Origin: Alphaproteobacteria bacterium
GTDB taxonomy: Bacteria > Pseudomonadota > Alphaproteobacteria > UBA9219
Assembly: GCA_019233975.1 (NCBI GenBank)
Contig: JAFALY010000004.1
Location: 29,345 to 93,344, forward strand
Reading direction: 5' to 3'
DNA length: 64,000 nucleotides
Shown here: positions 21,111-30,226 of the stretch, in pieces
How the letters are laid out: each line of letters starts with the position of its first letter
How positions within the stretch are numbered: the stretch's first letter is position 1
Notes under the pieces: model-generated
The model's input: only the letters and a program-made list of their open reading frames with translations
What the model was told of the DNA's origin: nothing
The model's database searches: none
Made by a program: the position numbers and the translations under genes

Positions 21111-22030
21111 GGCAGACTATCCCCGGCATGAAGGCGTAATCCGTTCAGAAATGAAATACCGTCAGTCGGACGTTTGCCGGCACGTTGTACGGACAGCAGC
21201 TTGATGCCGCCTTGCCCCGCCGCGATCACCGCACCATCCAGAGCCGTACCTGCCTTGGCTGATACATCGGGCACATATTCGGCGGATAAAACCTTGACCA
21301 TCTCCTCGCCCAACATAAAAAAACCGCCGGGCCAAGGCTGTAATCCGCGAATTTGTAAATCTATGTCTTTGGCTGACCGCGTCCAGTCGATACGACCATC
21401 TTCGCGCGTCAGTTTTGCGGCGTAAGTCACACCTTCGCTAGGTTGCGCAACCGCTTGCGGTAACAACACCCGATCATCCGCCAACGTGCGGACGATCAAT
21501 TTCGCCCCCATATCGGACAAGGCGTCATGTAAACTGCCCGCCGTTGTCGTCGACATAATGGGGCATGTGTCGCGCAGCAGCATGGGCCCCGTATCCAACC
21601 CCTCCTCCATACGCATGATGGTAATTCCGGTCTCTGCGTCACCGGCAAGAATGGCGCGCTGTATTGGTGCCGCCCCACGCCAGCGCGGCAAAAGCGAGCC
21701 ATGAATATTGATGCAACCCAAATGTGGCGCATCAAGAACGGGGCGCGGCAGGATAAGACCATACGCGACCACGACTGCCAGGTCCGCCTTATGCGCCGCA
21801 AAGATTGCCTGTGCTTCTTCCTTGCGTAAGGATTTGGGTGTGTAAACCTCTATACCCAATTCTTCGGCTGCACGATGAACGGGGGTTTTCTGAATTTGCT
21901 GCCCACGGCCTGCGGGTTTTGGCGGCTGACAGTAAACAGCCAAAACGTCATGCCCGGCATCCACAATGGCCCGCAGGGCTGGTACCGAAAAATCGGGCGT
22001 TCCCATAAAGATGATGCGATGGCGCGCCAT
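21107..22030 (-). CDS. fmt: Methionyl-tRNA formyltransferase
   Basis: The 307-residue enzyme opens with [12 protein letters not shown] and contains the formyl-transfer motif [18 protein letters not shown] and the [11 protein letters not shown] segment. It formylates initiator Met-tRNA from 10-formyl-THF. It lies nine bases after def, the enzyme that later removes the formyl group, and is coupled to truA. Length is typical (about 310). Confidence 0.98.
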   Translation of the reverse strand: MARHRIIFMGTPDFSVPALRAIVDAGHDVLAVYCQPPKPAGRGQQIQKTPVHRAAEELGIEVYTPKSLRKEEAQAIFAAHKADLAVVVAYGLILPRPVLDAPHLGCINIHGSLLPRWRGAAPIQRAILAGDAETGITIMRMEEGLDTGPMLLRDTCPIMSTTTAGSLHDALSDMGAKLIVRTLADDRVLLPQAVAQPSEGVTYAAKLTREDGRIDWTRSAKDIDLQIRGLQPWPGGFFMLGEEMVKVLSAEYVPDVSAKAGTALDGAVIAAGQGGIKLLSVQRAGKRPTDGISFLNGLRLHAGDSLP

Positions 22031-22039
22031 GATACCGCG

Positions 22040-22591
22040 CTACAGCACGCGGCCGCTTTGTTCGCGTCGCGCCTTATCAAGTTTCTTCAGAATCATATCC
22101 CGCTTCAGCTTGGACAGATGATCAATAAACAGAATGCCGTTGAGGTGATCGATTTCGTGTTGCAAGGCGGAACTGTAAAGATCTTCAGCCTCTATTTCCT
22201 GCTGCTTGCCATTATGGTCGAGGTAACGAACCTTGACGCGTTTGGGACGTTCAACGATTGCGAAAAAGCGGCTTGATCGGTCGCTGACATCCGCCGCGAC
22301 AGAAAAACACCCTTCATTGAATTTGTAAGTCTCAGCCGTATCTGTCCAGATAATTTCTGGATTCACCATGCGTATCGCCTCTGAACCATCCCGTTCGTCA
22401 GTCAGGTCAACAACGATGATCCGCTCCAAAATCCCGACCTGGGTTGCCGCCAGGCCAATACCATGCTCGGCGTACATGGTTTCCACCATGTCATCCATAA
22501 GTTTGCGGACACGCGCATCCACGTTGGCGACCGGCTTTGCAACCTGCCGCAAGACGGGATCGGGGATTGTGCGTACGTTTAAAAGCGCCAT
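22040..22591 (-). CDS. def: Peptide deformylase
   Basis: The 183-residue metalloenzyme has all three family motifs: GIGLAATQVG (44-53), EGCFS with metal ligand Cys95, and HEIDH with His145, Glu146 and His149. The usual motif 2 is EGCLS, and Phe for Leu is a mild change. It removes the formyl group from nascent proteins. The gene heads the def-fmt-truA cluster. Confidence 0.97.
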   Translation of the reverse strand: MALLNVRTIPDPVLRQVAKPVANVDARVRKLMDDMVETMYAEHGIGLAATQVGILERIIVVDLTDERDGSEAIRMVNPEIIWTDTAETYKFNEGCFSVAADVSDRSSRFFAIVERPKRVKVRYLDHNGKQQEIEAEDLYSSALQHEIDHLNGILFIDHLSKLKRDMILKKLDKARREQSGRVL

Positions 22592-22644
22592 GTGCGTATT
22601 TTATGACTAAAAACCCTAAAAATCCATAAGGATAAACGCGCCCG

Positions 22645-24018
22645 TTAATCCTTCTTGTCATCGAAGGGGTTGGCGTTCTTTTTCAACTGCCAACGTATGG
22701 GCACGCCGTGCAATTCAAACTTCTCGCGCAACCCGTTGGTCAGAAAGCGCTGATAGCTGTCCGGCAGGTCAACCGGCTTGTTGACCCACAAAAGGAACGT
22801 CGGCGGCCGGCTTTTGATCTGCGTGATATAGCGCAGCTTGATGCGGCGGCCTGATGTAATCGGCGGCGGATGATTGTCTTCCATATATTCCAGCCAGCGG
22901 TTTAGCTGCCCGGTTGAAACGCGTTTATTCCACACTTCATAAATACGGAACACGTTGCGCATCAGGACATCCAGCCCCGTCCCCTTGAGCGCCGACATGG
23001 TGATGATGGGAACGCCCGCGACCTGCGCCAGTGAATCCTCGATCGTTTCACGCACTTCTTTCAGTTTTTCGCGCTTGTCCTTGACGGTATCCCATTTATT
23101 GACGGCAACCAGTAAAGCGCGGCCCTCTTCGACCACATGCTTGGCGATCGTCAGGTCCTGCTTGTCCAGCGCCTGCGCCGCATCCACGACAAGGATAACA
23201 ACATGCGCCAAACGGATGCTGCGCAAGGTTTCGTGACCACTGGCCTTTTCAAGCTTTTCAGTAACGCGCGCACGGCGACGTAATCCGGCGGTGTCCACCA
23301 GACGCACGGGTTTTTCGCCGTACTGCCAGTGAATTTGAATGGAGTCGCGGGTCAGCCCCGGCTCCGGGCCTGTCAGCATACGCTCTTCACCGAGCAGCTG
23401 GTTGACGAGCGTGGATTTACCCGCGTTTGGGCGTCCGACAACGGCCACATGAAGCGGGCGGTTTTCATCATCCACCTCATCTTCGTCTGATTTCTTGCGC
23501 GACTTTACCTTGGCGCCCGCTTTTTCAAAATGCGGCTGCAACAGGCCATAAAGCTCCATCATACCGTCGCCATGTGTGGCGGAAATGGCAACTGGATCGC
23601 CAAAACCCAGCGCGCTGAATTCTTCGTAACCTTCGGGCAGATGCGACCCTTCGCATTTGTTGGCCAGCAGGATAATCGGCTTATCCATTTTGCGCAGTTC
23701 ACGCGCCACGTTTTTGTCGTCCTGCGTCAGACCCGCACGCGCATCAACGATCAGTAGAATAGCCTGCGTCTGCGACAAGGCCTTACGGGTTTGCTCGGCC
23801 ACCCGCGCCGACAGGCTGCCCTTAGAGCGGATGCTTTCAAGTCCGGCGGTATCGAGCACGCGAAAATTGAAATCAAACAGATGGCCCTGCCCGTCACGCC
23901 AATCGCGCGTCACGCCGGGTTCATCGCTGACAATAGCCATCGAACGACCAACCAGTCGGTTAAACAGTGTGGACTTGCCGACATTCGGCCGTCCGGCTAT
24001 GGCAATTGTGAATTCCAT
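22645..24018 (-). CDS. der: Ribosome-associated GTPase Der (EngA)
   Basis: The 457-residue protein carries two GTPase domains in tandem, with G1 motifs AGRPNVGKST (about 7-16) and VGRPNAGKST (about 193-202). G3 motifs (DTAGLES, DTAGLRR) and G4 motifs (ANKCE, VNKWD) are also visible, and a KH-like domain ends the chain. Der acts in 50S subunit assembly. The G4 of the first domain has C in place of the common x in NKxD and then E for D, a modest deviation seen by eye. It lies five bases after bamB. Confidence 0.97.
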   Translation of the reverse strand: MEFTIAIAGRPNVGKSTLFNRLVGRSMAIVSDEPGVTRDWRDGQGHLFDFNFRVLDTAGLESIRSKGSLSARVAEQTRKALSQTQAILLIVDARAGLTQDDKNVARELRKMDKPIILLANKCEGSHLPEGYEEFSALGFGDPVAISATHGDGMMELYGLLQPHFEKAGAKVKSRKKSDEDEVDDENRPLHVAVVGRPNAGKSTLVNQLLGEERMLTGPEPGLTRDSIQIHWQYGEKPVRLVDTAGLRRRARVTEKLEKASGHETLRSIRLAHVVILVVDAAQALDKQDLTIAKHVVEEGRALLVAVNKWDTVKDKREKLKEVRETIEDSLAQVAGVPIITMSALKGTGLDVLMRNVFRIYEVWNKRVSTGQLNRWLEYMEDNHPPPITSGRRIKLRYITQIKSRPPTFLLWVNKPVDLPDSYQRFLTNGLREKFELHGVPIRWQLKKNANPFDDKKD

Positions 24019-24023
24019 GTGTC

Positions 24024-25352
24024 TCAGCGCAATGCAAATAAATCGCCTTCGTCGCCCAGCACATACATGGTACCGGACGCAACGATAGGCGCAATATAAA
24101 CGGGTTCATCGACGTCAACGCTGTCTTGTTCGCTGCCGTCCGTCGTGTTGAACGAAACTACTTTACCGACGGAATTGGCCAGCCACAAACGACCCCCAGC
24201 CACAACTGGCCCAACCCACGTCAACGGGTCGGATTTATTGTCGGTTGGGTCAACCAGCTTCTGCATGTCATGCACCCAGGCAATGCGCCCGCTGTCACGA
24301 TCAAGTGCCAGTAATTGCCTGTCATTGCTCAGCACAAACAACCAGCCGGGTGTCACGGCCGGAGTGTGAATGCCACCGATATCTGCTTCCCAATCACGGT
24401 CACCCGTACGCAGGTCAATCGCCGCAATACGGCCACTATGGCTGACCGCATAAACGCGCCCATGATCGACGACCGGCAGGCCGCGAATATCCGCAATGGC
24501 TGGCAGCGCACCAACCTGTGTCGGCGTCGTCAGCGCGTAATTCCACAACACGCGTCCGTTTTCAGCACGCAGGCAGTAAATTTCACCCGAACTATAGGCG
24601 ACTACAACGTTGTCACCATCAACCGCCGGGCTGGCCGCACCCATAAGCGTAGCGCTTTCGGCAATGCCGCGATGTTGCCACAAAATATCACCTGTCTTGG
24701 TGTCCAGTGCGGACAGCTGATTATCAATGGTGACGGCATAGACACGCCCATCGGCGATGGTCGGCGCGGCGCGCACAGGAACCAACAGAGATTTGCGCCA
24801 CAAAACACGGCCATCCTTGGCGGACATGGCCAGAATTTCTCCGAACCCGTTCGCGGCGTAGATGGCCTGCCCATCGATGGCCAAGCCGCCGCCGATCGCG
24901 TTGTCATCCGTTTCTTCCGGCGTCGTGTCAAAATCCCAGAGCGTATCGCCGTCTTTGGCGCTGGTCGCTGTTACGATACCCTGCGCGTCCATCGTATATA
25001 CAATGTCATCTTGCACAATTGGTGGTGCCAGAAGTTTGTAATCGCTGTCCGAACCGGAACCTATATTCGTCTGCCATGCGATGCTTGGTTGGGCCGCCAT
25101 TTGCGCCGGTGCCATAACGTGAAGAACGTTCTGACCAGATTGCGGCCAGTCATGGTTGACCTGCATATCCGGCAATTGGGGATGACTTTCGGACTCGTCT
25201 TTATCTGCCTTGGCTGCCGTCTTGTTTTCCATAACGGCAATGCGCGTGCCTTTGACGGTGCTGCCTATTTTAGCACCCGACCCACTACAGGCGGATACCA
25301 ACAAGGAAATGGCCAGAAGCGTCAGCAGTTGATAAGAAGCGATCGTGCGCAT
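24024..25352 (-). CDS. bamB: Outer-membrane assembly lipoprotein BamB
   Basis: The 442-residue protein has a lipobox (LLVSAC, Cys22), a charged linker and repeated PQQ-like beta-propeller blades (AIYAANGFGEILAMSAKDGRVLWR, SALDTKTGDILWQ, AAIDLRTGDRDWE, LALDRDSGRIAWV). BamB scaffolds the BAM complex for barrel insertion. It follows a YfgM-like gene and precedes der, the same yfgM-bamB-der order known in many proteobacteria. Confidence 0.94.
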   Translation of the reverse strand: MRTIASYQLLTLLAISLLVSACSGSGAKIGSTVKGTRIAVMENKTAAKADKDESESHPQLPDMQVNHDWPQSGQNVLHVMAPAQMAAQPSIAWQTNIGSGSDSDYKLLAPPIVQDDIVYTMDAQGIVTATSAKDGDTLWDFDTTPEETDDNAIGGGLAIDGQAIYAANGFGEILAMSAKDGRVLWRKSLLVPVRAAPTIADGRVYAVTIDNQLSALDTKTGDILWQHRGIAESATLMGAASPAVDGDNVVVAYSSGEIYCLRAENGRVLWNYALTTPTQVGALPAIADIRGLPVVDHGRVYAVSHSGRIAAIDLRTGDRDWEADIGGIHTPAVTPGWLFVLSNDRQLLALDRDSGRIAWVHDMQKLVDPTDNKSDPLTWVGPVVAGGRLWLANSVGKVVSFNTTDGSEQDSVDVDEPVYIAPIVASGTMYVLGDEGDLFALR

Positions 25353-25364
25353 GGGCCCCTCAGA

Positions 25365-26015
25365 TTATTCCGCCAGTAAACGCAACATGTCGTTTGCGCG
25401 CGCCGTCATGCTGGATGGCAGGGTAGCTTCCTGCGAAAGCTCGGTAAAAATCTGACGCGCCTTTTCCTTATCGCCGGACTTAAATGCCAGATGCCCCGCA
25501 TATTCCATCGCCGTAAAACGCCATGGTGCGTTTTCCGCTTCCAACGGTTGCAAGCGCTTTAACAACAAAGCGGGTTGTCCGGCGTCCATCTGTACGGCAA
25601 CGGCCATCAGATCCGCAAACTGGCGGAAAGCAACATCGACCTTGGTGTCTGATGCGACCATGTCATAGATCTTTACCGCGCCAGCAACGTCTCCTTGATG
25701 CGCCAGAGCCGCCGCCGCATGCAGGCCGGCAATGGCGGCCTGCGCGTGTCCGGGATGTTCCTGCGCCAAAGCAGTCAGCGATTTCACAGCCTCAGCGTTG
25801 GCTGAAGTATCTGTTCCCTGAGCCTGAATGAGCGCCGCTGTCAGGGCTTCATTCTTTTCCTGCTTGCTCGATGTCCATAGGTTATATCCCGTGGCCGTCA
25901 GCAGGATGACAACTGCACCCGCTATAATCCACTGACCATAGCGCTTCCACAGCGCCTCGAGGCGTTGGCGCTCCAGGTCTTCCTGAACTTCCTGAAAAAG
26001 ATTAGAGTCGGTCAT
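25365..26015 (-). CDS. YfgM/TPR-like membrane-anchored protein
   Basis: From the ATG at 26015 the product is 216 residues. It has a cytoplasmic amphipathic segment, one membrane helix (WIIAGAVVILLTATGYNLW) and a periplasmic part with TPR-like helices. This is the plan of YfgM, a SecYEG-associated chaperone helper. Its place directly before bamB and der supports that. A GTG at 26027 could add four residues, and no ribosome binding site separates the options. Confidence 0.82.
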   Translation of the reverse strand: MTDSNLFQEVQEDLERQRLEALWKRYGQWIIAGAVVILLTATGYNLWTSSKQEKNEALTAALIQAQGTDTSANAEAVKSLTALAQEHPGHAQAAIAGLHAAAALAHQGDVAGAVKIYDMVASDTKVDVAFRQFADLMAVAVQMDAGQPALLLKRLQPLEAENAPWRFTAMEYAGHLAFKSGDKEKARQIFTELSQEATLPSSMTARANDMLRLLAE

Positions 26016-26029
26016 GACGGGTTTCACTG

Positions 26030-26065
26030 ATGCCTAGGTTGCTCTATAAATAACCCCATAGGCAT
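26030..26065. repeat. Inverted repeat between the YfgM-like gene and nagA
   Basis: ATGCCTA (26030-26036) and TAGGCAT (26059-26065) form a 7-bp inverted repeat around an AT-rich core in the divergent gap. It could be an operator for either gene. Confidence 0.3.
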
Positions 26066-26120
26066 ATCGGACGAACGCCCGGGACGCAAGCGATACGGAA
26101 TATTAAGGAACAAACCGCAC

Positions 26121-27254
26121 ATGACCGCACCTTTGCAGGCTTATACCGACGCCATACTGTTTACCGGAGAATCATATGTCGAGGGCCACGCCCTGTTGAC
26201 CAAGGATGGCATCGTCACCGACATCGTGCCGCAGAAGGAGGTTCCGACCGACGCCAAAATAACCAGTCATGCAGGCAAACTGATCGCGCCGGGCCTGATT
26301 GACCTGCAGGTCAATGGCGGCGGCAATGTCTTATTTAACACGACGCCAACATCAGATGGCGTGAAGGCGATCGCGGCAGCTCATAAACGTTTCGGCACCA
26401 GCTATATCATGCCGACCTGCGTCACCGACATGCCGGATATTACCAAACAGGCCATTGCCGCCATGCGCGACGCGCGCGCCACATGCTCTTCCGTACTTGG
26501 CATTCATCTGGAAGGGCCGCACATCAACCCGCAATCGCACAGCATGCACAAAACGGATTATATCCGCCCGTTGGAGGCAAGTGATCTGAGCCTGTACCGC
26601 CCCGAAGGCGATGAGGTTATGCTGATAACTCTCGCGCCTGAAAACGCAGCCTTCGAACAAGTCTCACAGCTAGCGCAACAAGGCGTTGTGCTTTCCATCG
26701 GTCACACGCGCGACGCAACACCTGAACAAATCAATGCCCTTCTCAAGGCTGGCGTAACGGGCTTTACACACCTATTCAACGTCATGGGCACGCTGTCGGC
26801 GCGCGAGCCGGGCGTCATCGGCACAGCGCTGGATGACAGGAATGGTTGGTGCGGCCTTATCACGGATGGCTTTCATGTGGCGGATTCCGTGATACGCCTC
26901 GCGCTGCGCGCCAAGCCGGTAGGCAAGATCTATCTGGTGTCGGACTCCATGCCACCGGCTGCCACAGACAATCCGCAGGATTTCACCTATTGCGGAACGG
27001 TCATGAAGGTCAATAATGGCCGGTGCACTACGCCCGATGGACGTTTAGCCGGTGCCAGCATCTGCCTGCTGGATGCCGTACGTTATTGCGTCAAGAAAGT
27101 GGGCGTTGAGCTGGATGAAGCGCTACGCATGGCGTCGACCTACCCCGCCGCCTATATCCGCCGCGACAAACATATAGGCAGATTACTGCCCGGCTACAGG
27201 GCCGACCATCTGGTCATTGATCCCAACACCGTCACGCTTCATGCGGTAGGCTGA
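26121..27254 (+). CDS. nagA: N-acetylglucosamine-6-phosphate deacetylase
   Basis: The 377-residue amidohydrolase has APGLIDLQVNGGGN, the HLEGPHINPQSHSMH metal/substrate loop, GHTRDATPEQ, THLFNVMGTLSAREPGVIG and the catalytic-Asp segment LVSDSMPPA. It converts GlcNAc-6-P to GlcN-6-P. AAGGAA 10 bases before the ATG supports the start. It converges on an ROK kinase that could supply its substrate, so the pair suits recycling of cell-wall amino sugars. No nagB, nagE or murQ is in the window. Confidence 0.93.
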   Translation: MTAPLQAYTDAILFTGESYVEGHALLTKDGIVTDIVPQKEVPTDAKITSHAGKLIAPGLIDLQVNGGGNVLFNTTPTSDGVKAIAAAHKRFGTSYIMPTCVTDMPDITKQAIAAMRDARATCSSVLGIHLEGPHINPQSHSMHKTDYIRPLEASDLSLYRPEGDEVMLITLAPENAAFEQVSQLAQQGVVLSIGHTRDATPEQINALLKAGVTGFTHLFNVMGTLSAREPGVIGTALDDRNGWCGLITDGFHVADSVIRLALRAKPVGKIYLVSDSMPPAATDNPQDFTYCGTVMKVNNGRCTTPDGRLAGASICLLDAVRYCVKKVGVELDEALRMASTYPAAYIRRDKHIGRLLPGYRADHLVIDPNTVTLHAVG

Positions 27255-27265
27255 CTGATACAAAT

Positions 27266-28171
27266 TCAACCCTGCTGCCCGAGAATGGCCGCACCGCGTA
27301 GTCCGCTCAGCGCACCGAGCTTTGCCGCTACAACCTGCGTTTCAATATCCTTGAAGAGCGCATAGTCACGCACATACCCATTCACCAACCGCAACAGGTT
27401 CGGCAACACGCTAAGGCCACCGCTGATAATCACAATGTCTGGGTCATAGGTATGCAGAACCGCGCTGATCGCCTTCGCAACACCACGGCAATAGGCGTCA
27501 ACAACCTGCAATGCGGCTTGCTCACCGCTACCCGCACGTGCCGCGATGTCAGCAACGGGCAGGTTATCACCCGTTAAACGTTCATAGCGTTTGGCCAGAG
27601 CCGCGCCACTTAGATACCCCTCGATACAGCCAGTTGGGCAGTACTTACAGGGAAGCGGCTCTCCATCCTCGGCTGAAGCATGTGGCAAAGCGACGTGACC
27701 GATTTCGCCAGCCATGCCATGACGCCCTGAAATGATATGACCATTGACGACAGCACCGCCACCAACACCCGTGCCAAGCGTAATACCAAAGACAGTGTTC
27801 GCGCCCTGCCCAGCCCCTTCGAACGCTTCCGCCAACGTCGCGCACTGGCCGTCGTTAGCCACCCTGACGGAGCGTTGCAGATGTTGCGTCAGATCATCTG
27901 CAAAGGGGTGTCCGTCACGCAAAAACGGTATATTGGCCACTGCGTAAAACGTATTGCCATCACGGGATATAACCCCGGGCATACCGATGCCAACGCTGGC
28001 TTTCGCACCACAAGCCTGGTCCAGCCTTTCAACCATATTCACGCAAAGCTGTAGAAATAATGCGTAATCCTTTGGTATTGGCTCAATAATACGCGTTAAT
28101 TCAGTGCCGACGTTATCGTAAACTGCTCCAGCTATTTTTGTGCCGCCAATATCCAAGCCCGTCGCGTACAT
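27266..28171 (-). CDS. nagK: ROK-family sugar kinase, probably N-acetylglucosamine kinase
   Basis: The 301-residue protein has the N-terminal phosphate loop GLDIGGTKIAGAVYD, the ROK glycine segment GTGVGGGAVVNG, the catalytic EIGHVALPHA region and a ROK zinc site. The zinc site reads CKYCPTGCIEGYLSG. The usual spacing is CxCGxxGCxE, so the second Cys is moved by one residue. GCIEGYLSG is typical of GlcNAc kinases. Its position 11 bases from convergent nagA supports GlcNAc as the substrate, but fructokinase or glucokinase activity is not excluded. Confidence 0.8.
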   Translation of the reverse strand: MYATGLDIGGTKIAGAVYDNVGTELTRIIEPIPKDYALFLQLCVNMVERLDQACGAKASVGIGMPGVISRDGNTFYAVANIPFLRDGHPFADDLTQHLQRSVRVANDGQCATLAEAFEGAGQGANTVFGITLGTGVGGGAVVNGHIISGRHGMAGEIGHVALPHASAEDGEPLPCKYCPTGCIEGYLSGAALAKRYERLTGDNLPVADIAARAGSGEQAALQVVDAYCRGVAKAISAVLHTYDPDIVIISGGLSVLPNLLRLVNGYVRDYALFKDIETQVVAAKLGALSGLRGAAILGQQG

Positions 28172-28350
28172 AATACCCCCAACCCGGATGCTGTAAGAAA
28201 GTTACCCAGAATGCTCACACCATTTAATAATTGTAAACAAGGTAAAAATCCGCTACTCAGTGAACAAGTCCAGCCACGGACAGATCAGACCCAGCCTCAA
28301 TATATTGAATTAAAACAATATTTTTTAAACAACTCACGTAAAACCTTCAT

Positions 28351-28377
28351 CGGATGCGGCAATTTTTGCCGCATCCG
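28351..28377. repeat. Perfect 12-bp palindrome upstream of fliF
   Basis: CGGATGCGGCAA, spacer TTT, then TTGCCGCATCCG. It lies between divergent genes, so it is not placed as a gene terminator, and no T run follows on the plus strand. It could be an operator or a stable leader hairpin. Confidence 0.6.
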
Positions 28378-28457
28378 TTAAGGCAATATTCATAAAAAGA
28401 GTTTAAGAATTTAACCAAGCTGGAGGGGTCCCTCTGCAAGCCGGCAAGTGGTCATGG

Positions 28458-28473
28458 GGTGTCGCGAGACACC
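28458..28473 (+). repeat. Small hairpin just before the fliF ribosome binding site
   Basis: GGTGTC-GCGA-GACACC has a perfect 6-bp stem with a GCGA tetraloop, 17 bases before CAGGAG. If transcribed it would fold close to the translation start of fliF and could affect leader stability or initiation. Confidence 0.4.
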
Positions 28474-28504
28474 TTGTAATGAGTTTTTTTCAGGAGTGTC
28501 TGAC

Positions 28505-30214
28505 GTGAACGCTTTTCTTCAGACTTTGCGCAACCTAGGACCCGCAAGACTTGCCGCGATCGCCCTTGTTACAGTCAGCCTACTGGGCTTCTTCGGCTTT
28601 ATCGCGACACGCATTACCTCTTCGCCACTTGCGCTCCTTTACAATGACCTCGACCAACAGGATTCAGGAGCGATTGTAAAGAAGCTGGACGGGATGAAGG
28701 TTCCGTACGAAGTCGATGGTAGTGGTGGATTGATCCGTGTCCCCTCGGACCAAGTCGGCAAGCTGCGTATGATGATGGCGGCGGACGGACTGCCGAAGGG
28801 CGGCTCTATCGGTTATGAAATTTTTGACCAGAAAGAAGGCTTCGGCACAACAAGCTTTGTGCAGAACATTAATCATCTGCGCGCACTGGAAGGTGAACTG
28901 GCACGCACGATCAGCGCGCTGACCCCTATTCAATCCGCACGCGTGCATCTAGTCTTGCCGCAGCGTGAATTGTTTAGTCACGGCACACAAGCGGCAACGG
29001 CCAGCATCTTCCTGAAAACACGTAACGGCGCGGTTCTTACGCGTGAACAGGTTGCGGCCATACAGCATTTAATCGCTGCCGCTGTACCCCAGTTGCAGCC
29101 CGGCCAAGTATCCATCGTTGACGACCGCGGCAACCTGCTGGCGCGCCCCAACTCAAACGGTGAAGCGGGTGGTGGCGGCGCTGACTCTTCCGAAGATATG
29201 CGCATTAACTTTGAACAGACGCAGGCACGCAAGATTGAGGATTTACTGTCGCAAACCTTAGGGTACGGCAAGGCACGTGCGCAGGTGTCCGCCGAACTGG
29301 ATTTTGACCGCATAACAACAAGCTCTGAGATCTATGACCCGGAAAGTCAGGTTGTACGTTCCACACAGAATACGAGCGAGCAATCTTCCAATTCAGATGG
29401 CCAGGCCGGAACCGTTTCAGTTGCGAATAATTTACCCGCTAACCCGGCGCAAGTTGCCAATGCTCTGGGCGGCGGCGGTGCTGGTGGCAACAAGAACAAC
29501 AAGAGCGAAGAAACCATCAACTATGAAATCAACAAAACGGTGCGCAATCAGGTCCGCGAAGGCGGGCAGATACACCGCCTGTCCGTGGCCGTTGTCGTCG
29601 ATGGCACATACAAGACTGAGGCAGACGGTAAAACAACCACCTATGTGCCCCGCAGCGACGAGGAAATGAAAAAGATCAAAGACCTTGTCGCTTCGGCTGT
29701 GAACTTTAATGCTAGCCGCGGTGATACGGTCGATGTTGTCAACATGCAATTCGCGCAGGGTGAGAATGGCAAGGAAACAGGCTCACCGGCCGACCTGATG
29801 GGCGTACCGAAGGCCGATATCTTCCACGCTATCGAAACACTCGTGCTTGCCGTTATCGCTCTTCTGGTTGTGTTGCTGGTTGTGCGTCCTATCCTCAAGC
29901 GCGTTCTCGATACCGCAGGCGCAGGCGGTTCAGCCGAGCAGAGCCTTCTAACGGGTGGCGGCGCCATGGGCGACAGTATGGGCGGCTTTTCAGGCGGTAC
30001 AGCCCAATTGCCAGCACCAGGCGGCGCATTAAGCCGCGATCTGGAGTCTGAAGCCGCCGCAACAGAAACGGAGATTGAGCGCATGATCGATATCTCCCGC
30101 GTCGAAGGACGCGTGAAGGCGTCATCGCTGCGCAAGGTTGGCGAAATTGTAGACAAGCATCCGGACGAAGCGGTGTCGATCATCCGCAACTGGATGTATC
30201 AGGAAAACAGGTAA
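28505..30214 (+). CDS. fliF: Flagellar MS-ring protein FliF
   Basis: I chose the GTG at 28505 because CAGGAG lies nine bases upstream. An ATG at 28448 would add 19 residues unlike FliF and has no such site. The resulting 569-residue protein has an N-terminal membrane helix (AAIALVTVSLLGFFGFIA), the YscJ/FliF ring domains (LYNDLDQQDSGAIVKKLDGMKVPYEV, LARTISALTPIQSARVHLVLPQ) and a Gly/Ser/Asn-rich linker near 310-350. A second helix (ETLVLAVIALLVVLLVVRPIL) precedes a C-terminal tail that binds FliG (ending VSIIRNWMYQE). It is the first gene of the flagellar operon. Confidence 0.96.
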   Translation: MNAFLQTLRNLGPARLAAIALVTVSLLGFFGFIATRITSSPLALLYNDLDQQDSGAIVKKLDGMKVPYEVDGSGGLIRVPSDQVGKLRMMMAADGLPKGGSIGYEIFDQKEGFGTTSFVQNINHLRALEGELARTISALTPIQSARVHLVLPQRELFSHGTQAATASIFLKTRNGAVLTREQVAAIQHLIAAAVPQLQPGQVSIVDDRGNLLARPNSNGEAGGGGADSSEDMRINFEQTQARKIEDLLSQTLGYGKARAQVSAELDFDRITTSSEIYDPESQVVRSTQNTSEQSSNSDGQAGTVSVANNLPANPAQVANALGGGGAGGNKNNKSEETINYEINKTVRNQVREGGQIHRLSVAVVVDGTYKTEADGKTTTYVPRSDEEMKKIKDLVASAVNFNASRGDTVDVVNMQFAQGENGKETGSPADLMGVPKADIFHAIETLVLAVIALLVVLLVVRPILKRVLDTAGAGGSAEQSLLTGGGAMGDSMGGFSGGTAQLPAPGGALSRDLESEAAATETEIERMIDISRVEGRVKASSLRKVGEIVDKHPDEAVSIIRNWMYQENR

Positions 30215-30226
30215 CAGGAGAGCGGT

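Larger units (their letters stand above)
28172..28504. other. 333-base intergenic region and flagellar operon leader
   Basis: This gap separates the divergent ROK kinase and fliF. I see no credible gene. The left half is AT-rich and could hold both promoters. The right half holds a perfect 12-bp palindrome (28351-28377), a smaller GAGGG/CCCTC dyad (28423-28434) and a GGTGTC/GACACC hairpin (28458-28473), then a run of seven T and the fliF ribosome binding site CAGGAG (28491-28496). No good sigma-54, sigma-28 or CtrA site was found. Confidence 0.6.

Noticed and set aside
24315..25379. 354-codon plus-strand open frame opposite bamB
   Set aside because: Long, but exactly antisense to bamB, rich in Arg/His/Gln from reversed codons and with no recognisable domain.
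28403..28415. TTAA-N4-TTAAC as a CtrA site before fliF
   Set aside because: CtrA sites need TTAA-N7-TTAA; the spacing here is four bases.
28421..28437. GG...GC pattern as a sigma-54 promoter before fliF
   Set aside because: The GG and GC are not separated by the required ten bases, and fliF is an early gene not expected to use sigma-54.
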